Source: Bacteroidota bacterium (lineage in GTDB: Bacteria; Bacteroidota; Bacteroidia; B-17B0; Aurantibacillaceae). From it: 36,862 nucleotides of DNA. Location of the stretch: positions 1-36,862 of the forward strand of contig JAFDYB010000030.1 of assembly GCA_018267655.1 (NCBI GenBank). Direction: 5' to 3'. Of the stretch, positions 1 to 8,962 are shown piece by piece. Numbering within the stretch: the first letter of the stretch is position 1; every line of letters starts with the position of its first letter. The notes below the pieces were generated by a model. It was not told where the DNA came from, made no database searches, and saw only the letters and a program-made list of their open reading frames with translations. A program made the translations under genes and the position numbers.

Positions 1-125
1 GCAGCGGTAATAGCATCTGCTTTAATAATTTGAGTGCTTTTTATGGTATCGGCACGCAGAGTTGTTGCCGTAAAGGTGGTGGTTTGTGCCCTTATATTAA
101 AAGTAGTAAAATATATGGCTGCCAT
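1..125 (-). CDS. Secreted protein of unknown function, N-terminal part only
   Basis: The minus strand is open from an ATG at 125 to the window edge (41 codons). The product begins MAAIYFTTFNIRAQTTTF, a hydrophobic stretch ending in a likely signal-peptidase site after A-x-A/RAQ, followed by a Thr/Ala/Ile-rich stretch (TATTLRADTIKSTQIIKAD). That composition is common at the start of secreted Bacteroidota repeat proteins, but no family is recognised. The same frame stays open upstream through 126-190 (including V-L-I-K-L-S-I before the Met) and into the GAGTT array, so the natural start may be the ATG at 286, which is out of frame in this copy. The rest of the gene lies outside the window. Confidence 0.6.
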   Translation of the reverse strand, partial: MAAIYFTTFNIRAQTTTFTATTLRADTIKSTQIIKADAITA

Positions 126-139
126 AATACTTAATTTTA

Positions 140-286
140 TTAAAACGGCATTGGCATTGCCGTTACACTGTTTGTTATTAGAACAGTGTTGAGTTGAGTT
201 GAGTTGAGTTGAGTTGAGTTGAGTTGAGTTGAGTTGAGTTGAGTTGAGTTGAGTTGAGTTGAGTTGAGTTGAGTTGAGTTTTTCAT
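140..286 (-). CDS. Repeat-encoded leader ORF (apparent off-phase frame of a phase-variable gene)
   Basis: From the first ATG after the promoter (286-284) the minus strand reads Met-Lys, then six copies of the pentapeptide NSTQL made by the 18 pentanucleotide units, then 16 residues ending at a TAA (142-140), 48 residues in all. It is too short to stand out as a gene, but its start lies about 16 nt below a strong promoter. Removing one 5-bp unit (17 copies), or adding two, puts this ATG in frame with the secreted protein that starts at 125, and that frame has no stop in between. The third frame stops at 180-178. I infer that the assembled copy is in the off state. Reinitiation at 125, 14 nt below the stop, is also possible. 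Confidence 0.5.
   Translation of the reverse strand: MKNSTQLNSTQLNSTQLNSTQLNSTQLNSTQLNTVLITNSVTAMPMPF
144..189. other. Two abutting perfect inverted repeats beside the microsatellite
   Basis: AACGGCA (144-150) pairs with TGCCGTT (158-164) across a 7-nt loop, and directly next to it ACACTGTT (165-172) pairs with AACAGTGT (182-189) across a 9-nt loop. The second ends one base before the GAGTT array. No plus-strand gene ends here, and there is no T-tract, so they are not ordinary terminators. In the minus transcript they would fold between the repeats and the ATG at 125. Confidence 0.75.
191..280. repeat. Pentanucleotide microsatellite, (GAGTT)18
   Basis: Eighteen perfect head-to-tail GAGTT units (AACTC on the minus strand) with no interruption. 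On the minus strand the array lies between an ATG (286) and the secreted-protein frame. Since 5 is not a multiple of 3, each gain or loss of a unit changes the downstream frame, while the array itself has no stop in any of its three minus-strand frames (all give N-S-T-Q-L). Copy number could be affected by assembly error. Confidence 0.97.
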
Positions 287-308
287 GAGAAATTATTTTT
301 TATTATAA

Positions 309-340
309 CAAATATACAACATAAAAAACACAAACGCAAA
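309..340 (-). promoter_or_regulatory. Bacteroidota-type promoter driving the repeat-containing gene
   Basis: On the minus strand TTTG (340-337), a 20-bp spacer and TATATTTG (316-309) match the flavobacterial consensus TTG-N17-23-TAnnTTTG. Transcription should begin near 302, about 16 nt before the ATG at 286 and upstream of the GAGTT array, so the array would be transcribed. Confidence 0.75.
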
Positions 341-439
341 TTTTTGTGAAGGTTTTCTGAGTTTTATATTGCTAAAACTGTATTTTTTATTTTGTATTAA
401 AAGAAAGCGCTTACTCAAAACAATTTGTACATTTTTTGC

Positions 440-447
440 TAAATTTG
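440..447 (+). promoter_or_regulatory. Putative -7 element (TAAATTTG)
   Basis: Exact TAnnTTTG match 24 bp before the ATG at 472. No TTG at the expected distance upstream (the nearest is only 12 bp away), so this is a weak promoter call. Confidence 0.4.
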
Positions 448-471
448 ATTTTCATTTTAAAATTAAAATTT

Positions 472-1083
472 ATGAAGTCTGTTTTCACTTTTTTTTCGCT
501 CACAATTGCGCTTTTTATATTTACATCGTTTATCAATCCTCCATTAACAGAATTAGCATTAAATAGCGCAATACCAATACCCGATTATAAAATGAAAGAT
601 GTTTCTGGCAAGCAAATTTCATTAGGAGAATCTAAAACCACAAAAGGATTACTTGTAATTTTTAGCTGTAACACTTGTCCTTATGTAAAATTAAGTGAGA
701 GTAGAATTAAAGAATACTCTGATTTATGCATTGCCAATGGGCTTGGCTGTGTTATTGTAAATAGTAACGAAGCGCAACGCAGCGATGAAGATAGCTTTGA
801 TGAAATGGCAAAGTACTATCAATCCCAAAATTTAAAATGTAGTTATTCACTTGATGACAAAAGTCAATTAGCAAATGCTTTTGGTGCTACCCGCACACCT
901 CAATGTTTTTTGTTTAACAATAAAGGTTTGGTTTATAAAGGCGCTATTGATGATAATGTGAAAGACCCATCGGCAGTTAAAGCACCTTATTTAAAAGACG
1001 CTATACAAGCAGTTATAAAAGGCAATACACCAACTCTTCAGGAAACTAAAAGTATTGGTTGTACCATAAAACGTGTAGAATAA
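472..1083 (+). CDS. Thioredoxin-like/AhpC-TSA family protein, exported
   Basis: A 203-residue protein. The start at 472 gives a normal signal peptide (MKSVFTFFSLTIALFIFTSF); a longer frame from 436 would put a Lys-containing segment before it and is less likely. Residues about 34-190 form a thioredoxin fold: IPDYKMKDVSGK strand, then LLVIFSCNTCPYVK with a C66-x-x-C69 redox pair, and a cis-Pro region (ATRTPQCFLFN) with a further Cys. This is the peroxiredoxin-like thioredoxin family common in Bacteroidota; it probably reduces or oxidises thiols in the periplasm. The partner is unknown. The DUF5522 gene starts at the next base after its stop, so the two are co-transcribed. Confidence 0.85.
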   Translation: MKSVFTFFSLTIALFIFTSFINPPLTELALNSAIPIPDYKMKDVSGKQISLGESKTTKGLLVIFSCNTCPYVKLSESRIKEYSDLCIANGLGCVIVNSNEAQRSDEDSFDEMAKYYQSQNLKCSYSLDDKSQLANAFGATRTPQCFLFNNKGLVYKGAIDDNVKDPSAVKAPYLKDAIQAVIKGNTPTLQETKSIGCTIKRVE

Positions 1084-1254
1084 ATGTTTCAAAAACAACT
1101 CGATCCGGAAGATTTTTATTACAGTCCAGAAGGTTATATTATTTTTACAGAAAAATATCACTTAAAACGAGGTTATTGTTGCAAAAGTGGTTGCAAGCAT
1201 TGTCCGTATGGCTACAATAAAAAAACAGATAGTTTTACTAAGAAAAAAAAATAA
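1084..1254 (+). CDS. DUF5522 family cysteine-rich mini-protein
   Basis: A 56-residue ORF beginning directly after the preceding stop codon and ending 19 bp before the urocanate hydratase start. It contains DPEDFYYSPEGYIIFTEKYH, then RGYCCKSGCKHCPYGY (C32, C33, C37, C40), then a Lys-rich tail. The C-C-x3-C-x2-C-P-Y signature and size fit the small DUF5522 family. The Cys cluster suggests metal or Fe-S binding (inference only); there is no signal peptide, so it should be cytoplasmic. Confidence 0.85.
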   Translation: MFQKQLDPEDFYYSPEGYIIFTEKYHLKRGYCCKSGCKHCPYGYNKKTDSFTKKKK

Positions 1255-1273
1255 TCAACTCCCTCAACATCAT

Positions 1274-3322
1274 ATGCAAACCTTATCATTAAATCCTGTT
1301 GATTTTAAAGCATTTATTTTACAAGGTATTCCAAATGAATTACCTCAACCTAAAACATACGAATCTAGTATTAATCATGCGCCAAAACGTAAAGATATAT
1401 TAAACCCAGAGGAGAAAAAATTAGCTATTGCTAATGCCTTACGCTATTTTGACCCAAAACATCATGCTATTTTAGCTAAGGAATTTGCTGATGAGTTAAA
1501 AACTTATGGAAGAATTTACATGTATCGTTTTCGTCCTGATTACAAAATATACGCTCGTCCTATTATGGATTATCCTCATAAAAGTTTGCAAGCAGCAGCT
1601 ATTATGCACATGTTAAGCAATAATTTAGATTATGCAGTGGCTCAACATCCGCACGAATTAATTACTTATGGCGGTAATGGCGCTGTGTTCCAAAATTGGG
1701 CGCAATATTTATTAACGATGCAGTATTTAGCTACTATGACAGATGAGCAAACATTGGTTTTATATAGCGGTCATCCAATGGGATTATTTCCATCACATAA
1801 AGATGCACCAAGAGTAGTAGTTACTAACGGTATGATGATCCCTAATTATAGCAAGCCTGATGATTGGGAAAAATTTAATGCCTTAGGTGTTACTCAATAT
1901 GGACAAATGACAGCCGGCTCATTTATGTATATTGGTCCACAAGGTATTGTGCATGGTACAACCATTACAGTAATGAATGCAGCTCGTAAAGTTTCTAAAT
2001 CGGAAGAAGATAGAAAAGGAAAATTATTTATTACTTGTGGTTTGGGCGGCATGAGTGGTGCACAGCCTAAGGCAGCTAAAATTGCAGGCTTAGTGTCTGT
2101 TACAGCCGAAATAAATCCAAAGGCAGTACACACTCGAAAATCTCAAGCTTGGGTGGACGAGATATATGATAATTTAGACGATTTAATTCCCCGTGTAAAA
2201 GATGCGCAAGCTAAAAAAGAAGCGGTATCTATCGCTTATCAAGGCAATGTAGTTGATTTATGGGAGCGTATTGTAAAAGAAAACATGAAAGTAGATGTTG
2301 GCTCTGATCAAACGTCTTTACATAACCCTTGGGCTGGCGGTTATTATCCGGTAGGTATGAGTTTAGAAGAAAGTAACGACATGATGGCTAACAATCCTAC
2401 GCAATTTAAAACAGCAGTACAACAAACGTTAGTTCGTCATGCAAATGCCATTAATACCTTAACCTCTAAAGGCATGTATTTTTTTGATTACGGAAATGCC
2501 TTTTTATTAGAAGCAGGAAGGGCTGGCGCCGACATCTACAAAACATTGCCTCCGCAAGCTGGCGGACATGTTGGCGCTACATTTCGGTATAACTCTTACG
2601 TGCAGGATATTTTAGGTCCAATGTGTTTTGATTATGGCTTTGGCCCATTTCGTTGGGTTTGTACAAGTGCCAGCGAAAAAGATTTACAAAAGACAGATGA
2701 AATTGCTTTAAAAGTTTTGACAGATATTTATCAAACCGCTCCGCAAGAAATAAAACCGCAGCTAAATGATAATATTGTTTGGATTCGTGATGCGATGAAA
2801 AACAATTTAGTAGTTGGTTCGCAGGCACGTATTTTATACGCAGACAGTGAAGGACGAATTAAAATTGCTGAAGAAATTAACAAAGCTATTGCCCGACGAG
2901 AGATTACAGCTCCGGTTGTATTAGGAAGAGATCATCATGATGTTAGTGGAACAGATTCTCCATATCGTGAAACCTCTAATATTTATGATGGCTCAAAATA
3001 TACAGCTGATATGGCTGTGCAAAATTTTGTTGGAGATGCTTTTAGAGGCGCTACTTGGATAAGTTTACACAATGGTGGTGGAGTAGGTTGGGGCGAAGTA
3101 ATTAATGGTGGGTTTGGAATGGTATTAGATGGTAGTGCTGATGCAGACAGACGATTAAAATCAATGTTGTTTTGGGATGTAAATAATGGCATTGCACGCC
3201 GTGCTTGGGCCAGAAATAAAGAAGCTAATTTTGCTTTAAAACGTGAAATGGAACGTACTCCTAACTTAAAAGTAACAATAGCGAATTTAGTAGATGAAGC
3301 TATTTTAAATAATTTACCTTAA
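1274..3322 (+). CDS. hutU: Urocanate hydratase (urocanase)
   Basis: Converts urocanate to 4-imidazolone-5-propionate with tightly bound NAD+, the second step of histidine breakdown; cytoplasmic. The 682-residue protein belongs to the long urocanase type found in Bacteroidota, with family segments near-intact throughout: [58 protein letters not shown] (NAD-binding) and [18 protein letters not shown] (active-site Cys region). I chose the ATG at 1274 rather than the upstream 1187 frame, which overlaps the DUF5522 gene. No hutH, hutI or hutG is nearby, so the rest of the pathway, if present, is encoded elsewhere. Confidence 0.96.
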   Translation: MQTLSLNPVDFKAFILQGIPNELPQPKTYESSINHAPKRKDILNPEEKKLAIANALRYFDPKHHAILAKEFADELKTYGRIYMYRFRPDYKIYARPIMDYPHKSLQAAAIMHMLSNNLDYAVAQHPHELITYGGNGAVFQNWAQYLLTMQYLATMTDEQTLVLYSGHPMGLFPSHKDAPRVVVTNGMMIPNYSKPDDWEKFNALGVTQYGQMTAGSFMYIGPQGIVHGTTITVMNAARKVSKSEEDRKGKLFITCGLGGMSGAQPKAAKIAGLVSVTAEINPKAVHTRKSQAWVDEIYDNLDDLIPRVKDAQAKKEAVSIAYQGNVVDLWERIVKENMKVDVGSDQTSLHNPWAGGYYPVGMSLEESNDMMANNPTQFKTAVQQTLVRHANAINTLTSKGMYFFDYGNAFLLEAGRAGADIYKTLPPQAGGHVGATFRYNSYVQDILGPMCFDYGFGPFRWVCTSASEKDLQKTDEIALKVLTDIYQTAPQEIKPQLNDNIVWIRDAMKNNLVVGSQARILYADSEGRIKIAEEINKAIARREITAPVVLGRDHHDVSGTDSPYRETSNIYDGSKYTADMAVQNFVGDAFRGATWISLHNGGGVGWGEVINGGFGMVLDGSADADRRLKSMLFWDVNNGIARRAWARNKEANFALKREMERTPNLKVTIANLVDEAILNNLP

Positions 3323-3332
3323 TAAATTTTAT

Positions 3333-3683
3333 ATGACAGATACTTTTCCTTGCCCAAAATGTAATTGTGAGTACACATACTCAAACGGAGTTTTAATGGT
3401 TTGTCCTGAATGTTTTCATGAATGGGATTCAAACGAAAATACTCAAAAAGAATTATCAAGCGATGCCGGCAACAAAATAATTGACGCTAACGGTAACGAA
3501 CTGGTAGATGGCGATACTGTAATAGTAATTAAAGATTTACCGGTTAAAGGCGCACCAAAACCCGTTAAAGCAGGCACAAAAGTTAAAAACATTAAGTTGG
3601 TTGAAGGCGACCATAACATTAGCTGCAAAATTGACGGTTTTGGAGCAATGGGCCTAAAATCAGAATTTGTTCGAAAAGCCTAA
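3333..3683 (+). CDS. yjdM: YjdM/PhnA family zinc-ribbon protein
   Basis: 116 residues. The N-terminus has a two-knuckle zinc ribbon (C-P-K-C at 7-10 and C-P-E-C at 24-27), followed by the conserved PhnA domain ([23 protein letters not shown] ending in [10 protein letters not shown]). The family was named for alkylphosphonate uptake but its real function is not settled; it is not a phosphonoacetate hydrolase. It starts 10 bp after hutU and probably shares its transcript. Its last four bases overlap a convergent small gene. Confidence 0.92.
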   Translation: MTDTFPCPKCNCEYTYSNGVLMVCPECFHEWDSNENTQKELSSDAGNKIIDANGNELVDGDTVIVIKDLPVKGAPKPVKAGTKVKNIKLVEGDHNISCKIDGFGAMGLKSEFVRKA

Positions 3684-3970
3684 GAGGTGCGTTTAACAAG
3701 CCTACGGTGGTGATGGTGGTTTCTTGATAATGTTTTAGTTTGGTGGCTGTTATTTTTTTGATTACTTTCATTTTTCTTTTGAAAGAAATTAAATAACAAG
3801 TAAAACACTAAACCAAACACCACAATTCCACTCATAATCATAAACCCTTGAAAATTAGAGCTGCTGTCGCCCAAACTGTCAAAAAAAGCTTTTTTAAGCC
3901 CTGCTTTTGCTCCTAATGCGGTAAATCCGAGCGCTACGCTCAAAAGTACCTTAAAATTAGCTGTTTTCAT
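3680..3970 (-). CDS. Small membrane protein of unknown function
   Basis: 96 residues. The N-terminus looks like a signal peptide ([23 protein letters not shown]), then a short outside part, one membrane helix at about 44-64 ([20 protein letters not shown]), and a cytoplasmic Lys/Asn/His-rich tail containing four consecutive His. No family is recognised. It converges on yjdM with a 4-bp overlap at the stop codons, and is alone on this strand. Coding is supported by the signal peptide plus helix layout rather than by homology. Confidence 0.6.
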   Translation of the reverse strand: MKTANFKVLLSVALGFTALGAKAGLKKAFFDSLGDSSSNFQGFMIMSGIVVFGLVFYLLFNFFQKKNESNQKNNSHQTKTLSRNHHHHRRLVKRTS

Positions 3971-4288
3971 ATAATAGATATTTAATTATTCTTTACTTTT
4001 ACACAAAATGCACTGCATTTATTTATTTCCAATTGCGCTTTTTATTAGCACAATCGCTTTGTATTATTAGATGCTTATTTCTTTATTATTAACTCTTCTA
4101 ATTTTTTCCAAAAGAACATACAAGCAAAAAACACTTTAATACGTGAAATTGTTTTGCACTTACTTCTATCATATAATACGTTAATTTTTCAGCCGGGTTT
4201 GTTATTGTTTGCTGATTTTTAACGCTTTTAACGTTTTTTTATATTAAAAAATATTTTCGATTTATGATAAAGCTATTTAAAAAATATG

Positions 4289-4296
4289 TATATTTG
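4289..4296 (+). promoter_or_regulatory. -7 element of the rimP-nusA-infB promoter (TATATTTG)
   Basis: Exact TAnnTTTG match 59 bp before the rimP ATG. Transcription should start near 4303, placing the leader hairpin inside the mRNA. No clear TTG lies 20 bp upstream. Confidence 0.6.
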
Positions 4297-4317
4297 TTCC
4301 CGAAAATAAAAGATATT

Positions 4318-4345
4318 AAGGGGGACAAAAGTCCCCTTTTGTTTT
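4318..4345 (+). terminator. Terminator-like hairpin in the rimP leader (candidate attenuator)
   Basis: AAGGGGGAC (4318-4326) pairs with GTCCCCTTT (4331-4339; one G-U pair) around an AAAA loop and is followed by TGTTTT. It lies between a -7 element and the rimP ATG, 10 bp before the start codon, so it would stop transcription of the operon unless read through. The preceding gene is divergent, so it cannot be that gene's terminator. Confidence 0.7.
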
Positions 4346-4355
4346 GCAAAGAATA

Positions 4356-4820
4356 ATGATTACAACAAAAAAAATAGAATTATTGGTTGCCCAACACTTG
4401 GGTGAAGGAACTATTTTTTTAACCGGCATTAAAATCAGTGCCGATAATCATATTAATGTTTTTATTGACGGGGATAATGGCGTAAGTATTAGCGATTGCG
4501 TAGCACTTAGCAGATATTTAGAAAAAGCTTTAAACGAAAATAACGAATTATTTAGCTTAGATGTAAGTTCGCATGGGGCAAACTCCCCTATTGTACTTGA
4601 ACGTCAATACCCTAAACATATTGGGCGCGACTTCATAATTAAACTTACCAATGGTGAAAAATTAGAGGGCTGCTTAAAAGAAGTTACTAAAAGCCAATTA
4701 CAGCTTGAATATCAAACAAGAGAAAATAAGCCCGTAGGAAAAGGGAAAGTTACTGTTACAAAACAACATATCATAAACATAAATCAAATACAAGAATCAA
4801 AAATTAAACTAAAATTCTAA
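4356..4820 (+). CDS. rimP: Ribosome maturation factor RimP
   Basis: 154 residues; helps 30S subunit assembly. The N-terminal half (to about residue 75) has the RimP alpha/beta domain with the IDGDNGVSISDCVALSRYLEKAL segment and a LDVSSHGANSPI loop (usual form LEVSSPGxxxPL); the C-terminal half is the SH3-like domain (RDFIIKLTNGEKLEGCLKEV). The ATG at 4356 is preferred over a TTG at 4344 that sits on the 3' side of the leader hairpin. It is the first gene of the conserved rimP-nusA-infB operon, 12 bp before nusA. Confidence 0.93.
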   Translation: MITTKKIELLVAQHLGEGTIFLTGIKISADNHINVFIDGDNGVSISDCVALSRYLEKALNENNELFSLDVSSHGANSPIVLERQYPKHIGRDFIIKLTNGEKLEGCLKEVTKSQLQLEYQTRENKPVGKGKVTVTKQHIININQIQESKIKLKF

Positions 4821-4832
4821 ACAATAAAAATC

Positions 4833-6098
4833 ATGGAAAGTGCAGCAAATTTAATTGAATCGTTTGCCTTATTTAAAGAAGATAAAAACATTGACAGAGC
4901 CACGCTCATGAGCATAATAGAAGATGTATTTCGCAGTATGCTAGTGAAAAAATTTGGCAGTGATAAAAACTTCGACATCATTGTAAATCCTGATAAAGGA
5001 GACGTTGAAATTTTTAAAAACAGAGTAATTGTTGATGATGAATTTGCCGAAGATTCATTTGATTATGATGAAAATAAACATATAAGTTATAGCGACGCTA
5101 AAAAAATTGAGCCTGATTTTGAAATCGGTGAAGAGGTATCTGAAAAGCTTCCATTAGAAGCCTTTGGGCGCCGTGCCGTATTATCAGTTCGTCAAAATCT
5201 TGTTCAAAAAATTCTTGAGCTTCAAAAGAGCGATATTTACAACAAGTATAAAGAAAAGGTTGGCGAGGTTATTACAGCAGAAGTATATCAAGTTTGGAAA
5301 AAGGAAATACTTTTAGTGGACGATGAAGGAAACGAGCTATTACTACCCAAATCAGAACAAATACCATCAGATTTTTTCAAAAAAGGCGATGCAGTTAAAG
5401 CGGTTGTTAGTAAGGTAGAGCTTAAAAACGGTTCACCAATTATTATTGTTTCCCGTACATCACCGGTGTTTCTTGAGCGTTTATTCGAAAACGAAGTGCC
5501 CGAAATTTTTGATGGTTTAATTACCATTAAAAACATTGTGCGCGAGCCCGGTGAAAGAGCTAAAGTAGCTGTTGAAAGTTATGATGATAGAATTGACCCT
5601 GTTGGTGCTTGCGTTGGTATGAAAGGCTCCCGCATACACGGTATAGTACGAGAACTAAAAAACGAGAATATTGATGTAATTAACTTTACTCAAAACATTC
5701 CTCTATACATTCAGCGCTCGTTAAGCCCTGCAAAAATTACAACTATAAAATTAGATGACGATACTAAGCGTGCGCAGGTGTATTTAAAACCAGATCAAAT
5801 TAGTTTAGCAATTGGTAAAGGAGGATACAATATAAAATTAGCCGGAAAATTAACCGGTTATGAAATTGATGTTTACCGCGATTCAGACACAGCAGGAATA
5901 GAAAATGAGGACGTTGATTTAGAAGAATTTGCTGATGAAATTGAAAGCGATATTATTGATAAGCTAAAAGCAATTGGATGCGACACAGCAAAAGCAGTTA
6001 TCGAATTAAATGATGAGGAACTACTTCGCCGTACCGGTTTAGATATTGAAACAATAAATCATGTTCGCTCAATACTTGAATCAGAATTTGAAGATTAA
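4833..6098 (+). CDS. nusA: Transcription termination/antitermination factor NusA
   Basis: 421 residues; binds RNA polymerase and nascent RNA to control pausing, termination and antitermination. Order: NusA N-terminal domain (1-125, SFALFKEDKNIDRATL), S1 domain (about 135-200, VGEVITAEVYQVWKKEILLV), two KH domains (about 230-370; VGACVGMKGSRI and LAIGKGGYNIKLA), and a short helix-hairpin-helix-like C-terminus (LKAIGCDTAKAVIELNDEELLRRTGL). The long acidic C-terminal repeats of enterobacterial NusA are absent, as usual outside Proteobacteria. The hairpin ahead of rimP may be its own regulatory target. Confidence 0.97.
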   Translation: MESAANLIESFALFKEDKNIDRATLMSIIEDVFRSMLVKKFGSDKNFDIIVNPDKGDVEIFKNRVIVDDEFAEDSFDYDENKHISYSDAKKIEPDFEIGEEVSEKLPLEAFGRRAVLSVRQNLVQKILELQKSDIYNKYKEKVGEVITAEVYQVWKKEILLVDDEGNELLLPKSEQIPSDFFKKGDAVKAVVSKVELKNGSPIIIVSRTSPVFLERLFENEVPEIFDGLITIKNIVREPGERAKVAVESYDDRIDPVGACVGMKGSRIHGIVRELKNENIDVINFTQNIPLYIQRSLSPAKITTIKLDDDTKRAQVYLKPDQISLAIGKGGYNIKLAGKLTGYEIDVYRDSDTAGIENEDVDLEEFADEIESDIIDKLKAIGCDTAKAVIELNDEELLRRTGLDIETINHVRSILESEFED

Positions 6099-6156
6099 TT
6101 TTAAACAAAAAGTTTTATTCCTTTAACTTTAAAAAGGTATTTAATATAAAATAAAT

Positions 6157-8952
6157 ATGTCAGACTCGCCAACATCATTACGACTAAGTAAAGCCGCAAA
6201 AGAATTTAACCTTTCCCTTGGGAAAATAGTTGAATTTTTGGCCTCTAAAGGCTTTAAAGTTGAAAGCAATCCTAACGCTAAAATTGGCGACGAGGAGTAT
6301 AAGTTTTTGCAAAAAGAATTTGCCGGCGATAAAGTTGCTAAGCAAGAAGCCGCAACCGTAACCCAAGTTAAATTACAGCTTAGTAAAAAGGAAACTATTG
6401 TCCTTGAAGATATAAAGGTTAAAAAAACAAACGAGGTTGAAGAAGAGGTTATTATTAAAGACCTTACTATTCCTAAAAGCACTAACTTACCTGAAACAAC
6501 TGCACTTGAAAACATTGAGCCAAGTCCCGATAAAACCGAAAAAACAAAGGCAACTAATGAGCCAAAAGTTCTAGGAAAGGTGAATCTTGATTTAATGAAT
6601 TTAAAAACTAAACCAGATAAAAAATCTAAATTAGACAAAAAAGAAAAAACAGAAAATGTAACTGAGACTAAAAAAGGAAAAGAAAAAACAGAAGAATTAA
6701 AGCCCCTTACTCCTCAAGTTGCTGACTCGCTTGTTGAAATCCAGCCTGAAAAAATCGAACCCGAATTTATTGAAACTAAGTACGAAAAACTTGAAGGACC
6801 AAAAATCTTAAAAAAGATTGAGTTGCCGGTTGAAAAAGAACCACAAAAAGGAACAACAAACACAAATCCTCATAAAAAAGATAGAGAGAAGCGTAAGCGT
6901 ATTCAAAAAGGTGGCCTAAGCCAAGAAGAAATAAAAAAAGTTGGTTCTGAACAAAAAGAAAAGCACAATAAAATTCAAGTTAGTAAGTACGGCGATCAAT
7001 CAAAAGGCAAAAAAAGACAAGAGCCAACGCGCGAAAGACACGAACTTACCGAAGAGGAGATACAGGCCAAAATTAAAGAAACATTAAGTCAACTTAGTAA
7101 AAAAGGAAATAAGTCACAAACTTCAAAAAATCGTCGCGACAAGCGGAGTGAAGTACGTGAAAAAATGGCCGAAAAAGCAGAGCTAGCCGAGTTTGAAAAG
7201 AAAACACTTACGGTAGCCGAATTTGTGAGCGCCAACCAATTATCTAAAATGATGGACGTTCCTGTAAACCAAGTAATATCAACTTGTATGCAGTTGGGTT
7301 TATTTGTAAGTATTAATCAACGCCTCGACGCAGAAACTATAAACATTGTAGCAGAAGAATTTGGTTACACAATTAATTTTGCTAGTGCTGAAGAAATTGA
7401 AACAGTAAAAGAAGACGAAAAAGATAATCCTAATGATTTAGTAGAGCGCCCGCCAATTGTAACCGTAATGGGACACGTTGACCATGGTAAAACGTCATTA
7501 CTTGATTTTGTTAGAAAAACAACTGTGGTTGCGGGTGAAGCCGGTGGTATTACACAACACATAGGCGCATACAATGTTACACTTGCAAACGGTAGAAGTA
7601 TTACTTTTTTAGATACTCCCGGCCACGAGGCATTTACAGCAATGCGTGCCCGAGGTGCCAAACTAACGGATATTGCAATTATTGTTGTAGCCGCAGACGA
7701 CAGCGTAATGCCTCAAACAAAAGAAGCCATTAATCACGCACAGGCAGCAGGTGTGCCAATGATATTTGCAATTAATAAAATAGACAAACCTGGAGCAAAT
7801 CCAAATAAAATTAAAGAAGATCTCTCTCAAATGAACATACTTGTTGAAGAGTGGGGTGGAAAATATCAATGCCAAGAACTTAGTGCAAAACAAGGGTTAA
7901 ATATAGATTTATTGCTTGAAAAAGTTTTATTAGAGGCAGATATGATGAATCTAAAAGCAAACCCAAATAAACATGCTCAAGGAACTGTAATTGAAGCTAG
8001 CTTAGAGGAAGGGAGAGGATATGTTTCAACCATACTTGTGCAAACAGGTAATTTAAAAGTAGGCGACATTATATTAGCAGGTTCACACAGTGGCCGTGTT
8101 AGGGCAATGTTTAACGAACGCGGACAAAAAATTGAAAAAGCAGGTCCCTCAATCCCTGTCAAAGTATTAGGATTATCGGGTGCCCCAACGGCAGGTGATA
8201 AATTTAATGTAATGAGTGATGAACGCGAAGCAAGAGAAATTGCCTCAAAACGTTTGCAATTACAGCGCGAACAAGGCATTCGTACACATAAACATATTAC
8301 ACTTGATGAAATTGGACGAAGACTAGCAATTGGCGACTTTAAAGAACTTAACATAATTGTAAAAGGTGATGTAGATGGATCAATTGAAGCAATTGCCGAC
8401 TCCCTCTTAAAACTAAGCACTGAAAAAATCGTTGTAAATATTATTCATAAATCAGTTGGTGCTATAAGTGAAAATGATGTGTTACTAGCTTCTGCGTCAA
8501 ATGCCATCATAATTGGATTTCAGGTTAGGCCAACAACCAATGCCCGCAAATTAGCCGAAACCGAGGAAATTGACATACGTTTATATTCGATTATTTACGA
8601 TGCTATTAATGAAATTAAAGCGGCCATGGAAGGAATGCTGGCACCTGAATATGTTGAGAAAATTGCTTGTAATATTGAAATACGAGAAGTATTCAACATT
8701 AGTAAAGTAGGCACAATTGCTGGTTGCTATGTGATGGATGGTAAAGTAACACGTAATACAAAAGTGAGGATTATACGCGATGGCATCGTAATTCATTCAG
8801 GAGCTTTAGGCTCGCTGAAGCGATTTAAAGACGATGTAAAAGAAGTTAATGCCGGTTATGAGTGCGGACTCAATATTGACGGCTTTAATGACATTAAAGT
8901 TGGCGATGTTGTTGAGGGATATGAAATGATTGAAGTAAAAGTAAAACTATAA
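6157..8952 (+). CDS. infB: Translation initiation factor IF-2
   Basis: 931 residues; GTPase that brings fMet-tRNA to the 30S subunit and promotes 50S joining. The start [18 protein letters not shown] is the IF-2 N-terminal helical domain; residues about 70-330 are a Lys/Glu-rich, low-complexity linker. The GTPase domain has G1 GHVDHGKT (about 438-445), G3 DTPGHEAF (about 486), G4 NKID (about 540), followed by the EF-Tu-like domain II and the C-terminal fMet-tRNA domain ([15 protein letters not shown]). Third gene of the operon, closed by a terminator at 8963-8993. Confidence 0.98.
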   Translation: MSDSPTSLRLSKAAKEFNLSLGKIVEFLASKGFKVESNPNAKIGDEEYKFLQKEFAGDKVAKQEAATVTQVKLQLSKKETIVLEDIKVKKTNEVEEEVIIKDLTIPKSTNLPETTALENIEPSPDKTEKTKATNEPKVLGKVNLDLMNLKTKPDKKSKLDKKEKTENVTETKKGKEKTEELKPLTPQVADSLVEIQPEKIEPEFIETKYEKLEGPKILKKIELPVEKEPQKGTTNTNPHKKDREKRKRIQKGGLSQEEIKKVGSEQKEKHNKIQVSKYGDQSKGKKRQEPTRERHELTEEEIQAKIKETLSQLSKKGNKSQTSKNRRDKRSEVREKMAEKAELAEFEKKTLTVAEFVSANQLSKMMDVPVNQVISTCMQLGLFVSINQRLDAETINIVAEEFGYTINFASAEEIETVKEDEKDNPNDLVERPPIVTVMGHVDHGKTSLLDFVRKTTVVAGEAGGITQHIGAYNVTLANGRSITFLDTPGHEAFTAMRARGAKLTDIAIIVVAADDSVMPQTKEAINHAQAAGVPMIFAINKIDKPGANPNKIKEDLSQMNILVEEWGGKYQCQELSAKQGLNIDLLLEKVLLEADMMNLKANPNKHAQGTVIEASLEEGRGYVSTILVQTGNLKVGDIILAGSHSGRVRAMFNERGQKIEKAGPSIPVKVLGLSGAPTAGDKFNVMSDEREAREIASKRLQLQREQGIRTHKHITLDEIGRRLAIGDFKELNIIVKGDVDGSIEAIADSLLKLSTEKIVVNIIHKSVGAISENDVLLASASNAIIIGFQVRPTTNARKLAETEEIDIRLYSIIYDAINEIKAAMEGMLAPEYVEKIACNIEIREVFNISKVGTIAGCYVMDGKVTRNTKVRIIRDGIVIHSGALGSLKRFKDDVKEVNAGYECGLNIDGFNDIKVGDVVEGYEMIEVKVKL

Positions 8953-8962
8953 CAAACTAACA

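Larger units (their letters stand above)
3971..4355. other. Long AT-rich intergenic region before the rimP operon
   Basis: About 385 bp between divergent genes with no convincing ORF or RNA gene. It holds the rimP promoter and leader hairpin (listed separately) and a 15-bp inverted repeat, AAATGC-ACT-GCATTT (4006-4020), 36 bp before the start of the minus-strand membrane protein, which could be an operator. Nothing else stands out. Confidence 0.6.

Noticed and set aside
1187..1273. Upstream extension of the urocanate hydratase frame
   Set aside because: It overlaps the well-supported DUF5522 ORF in another frame and adds residues that no urocanase has.
4190..4230. Weak inverted repeat TCAGC...GCTGA with T-rich flank
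   Set aside because: A 5-bp stem with a long loop; no gene ends here, so not called a terminator.
4344..4355. TTG start for rimP at 4344
   Set aside because: It falls at the foot of the leader hairpin, and an ATG four codons later gives the normal RimP start.
6360..7150. Lys/Glu-rich low-complexity region of infB as a possible repeat element
   Set aside because: A variable charged linker between the N-terminal and GTPase domains is normal in IF-2.
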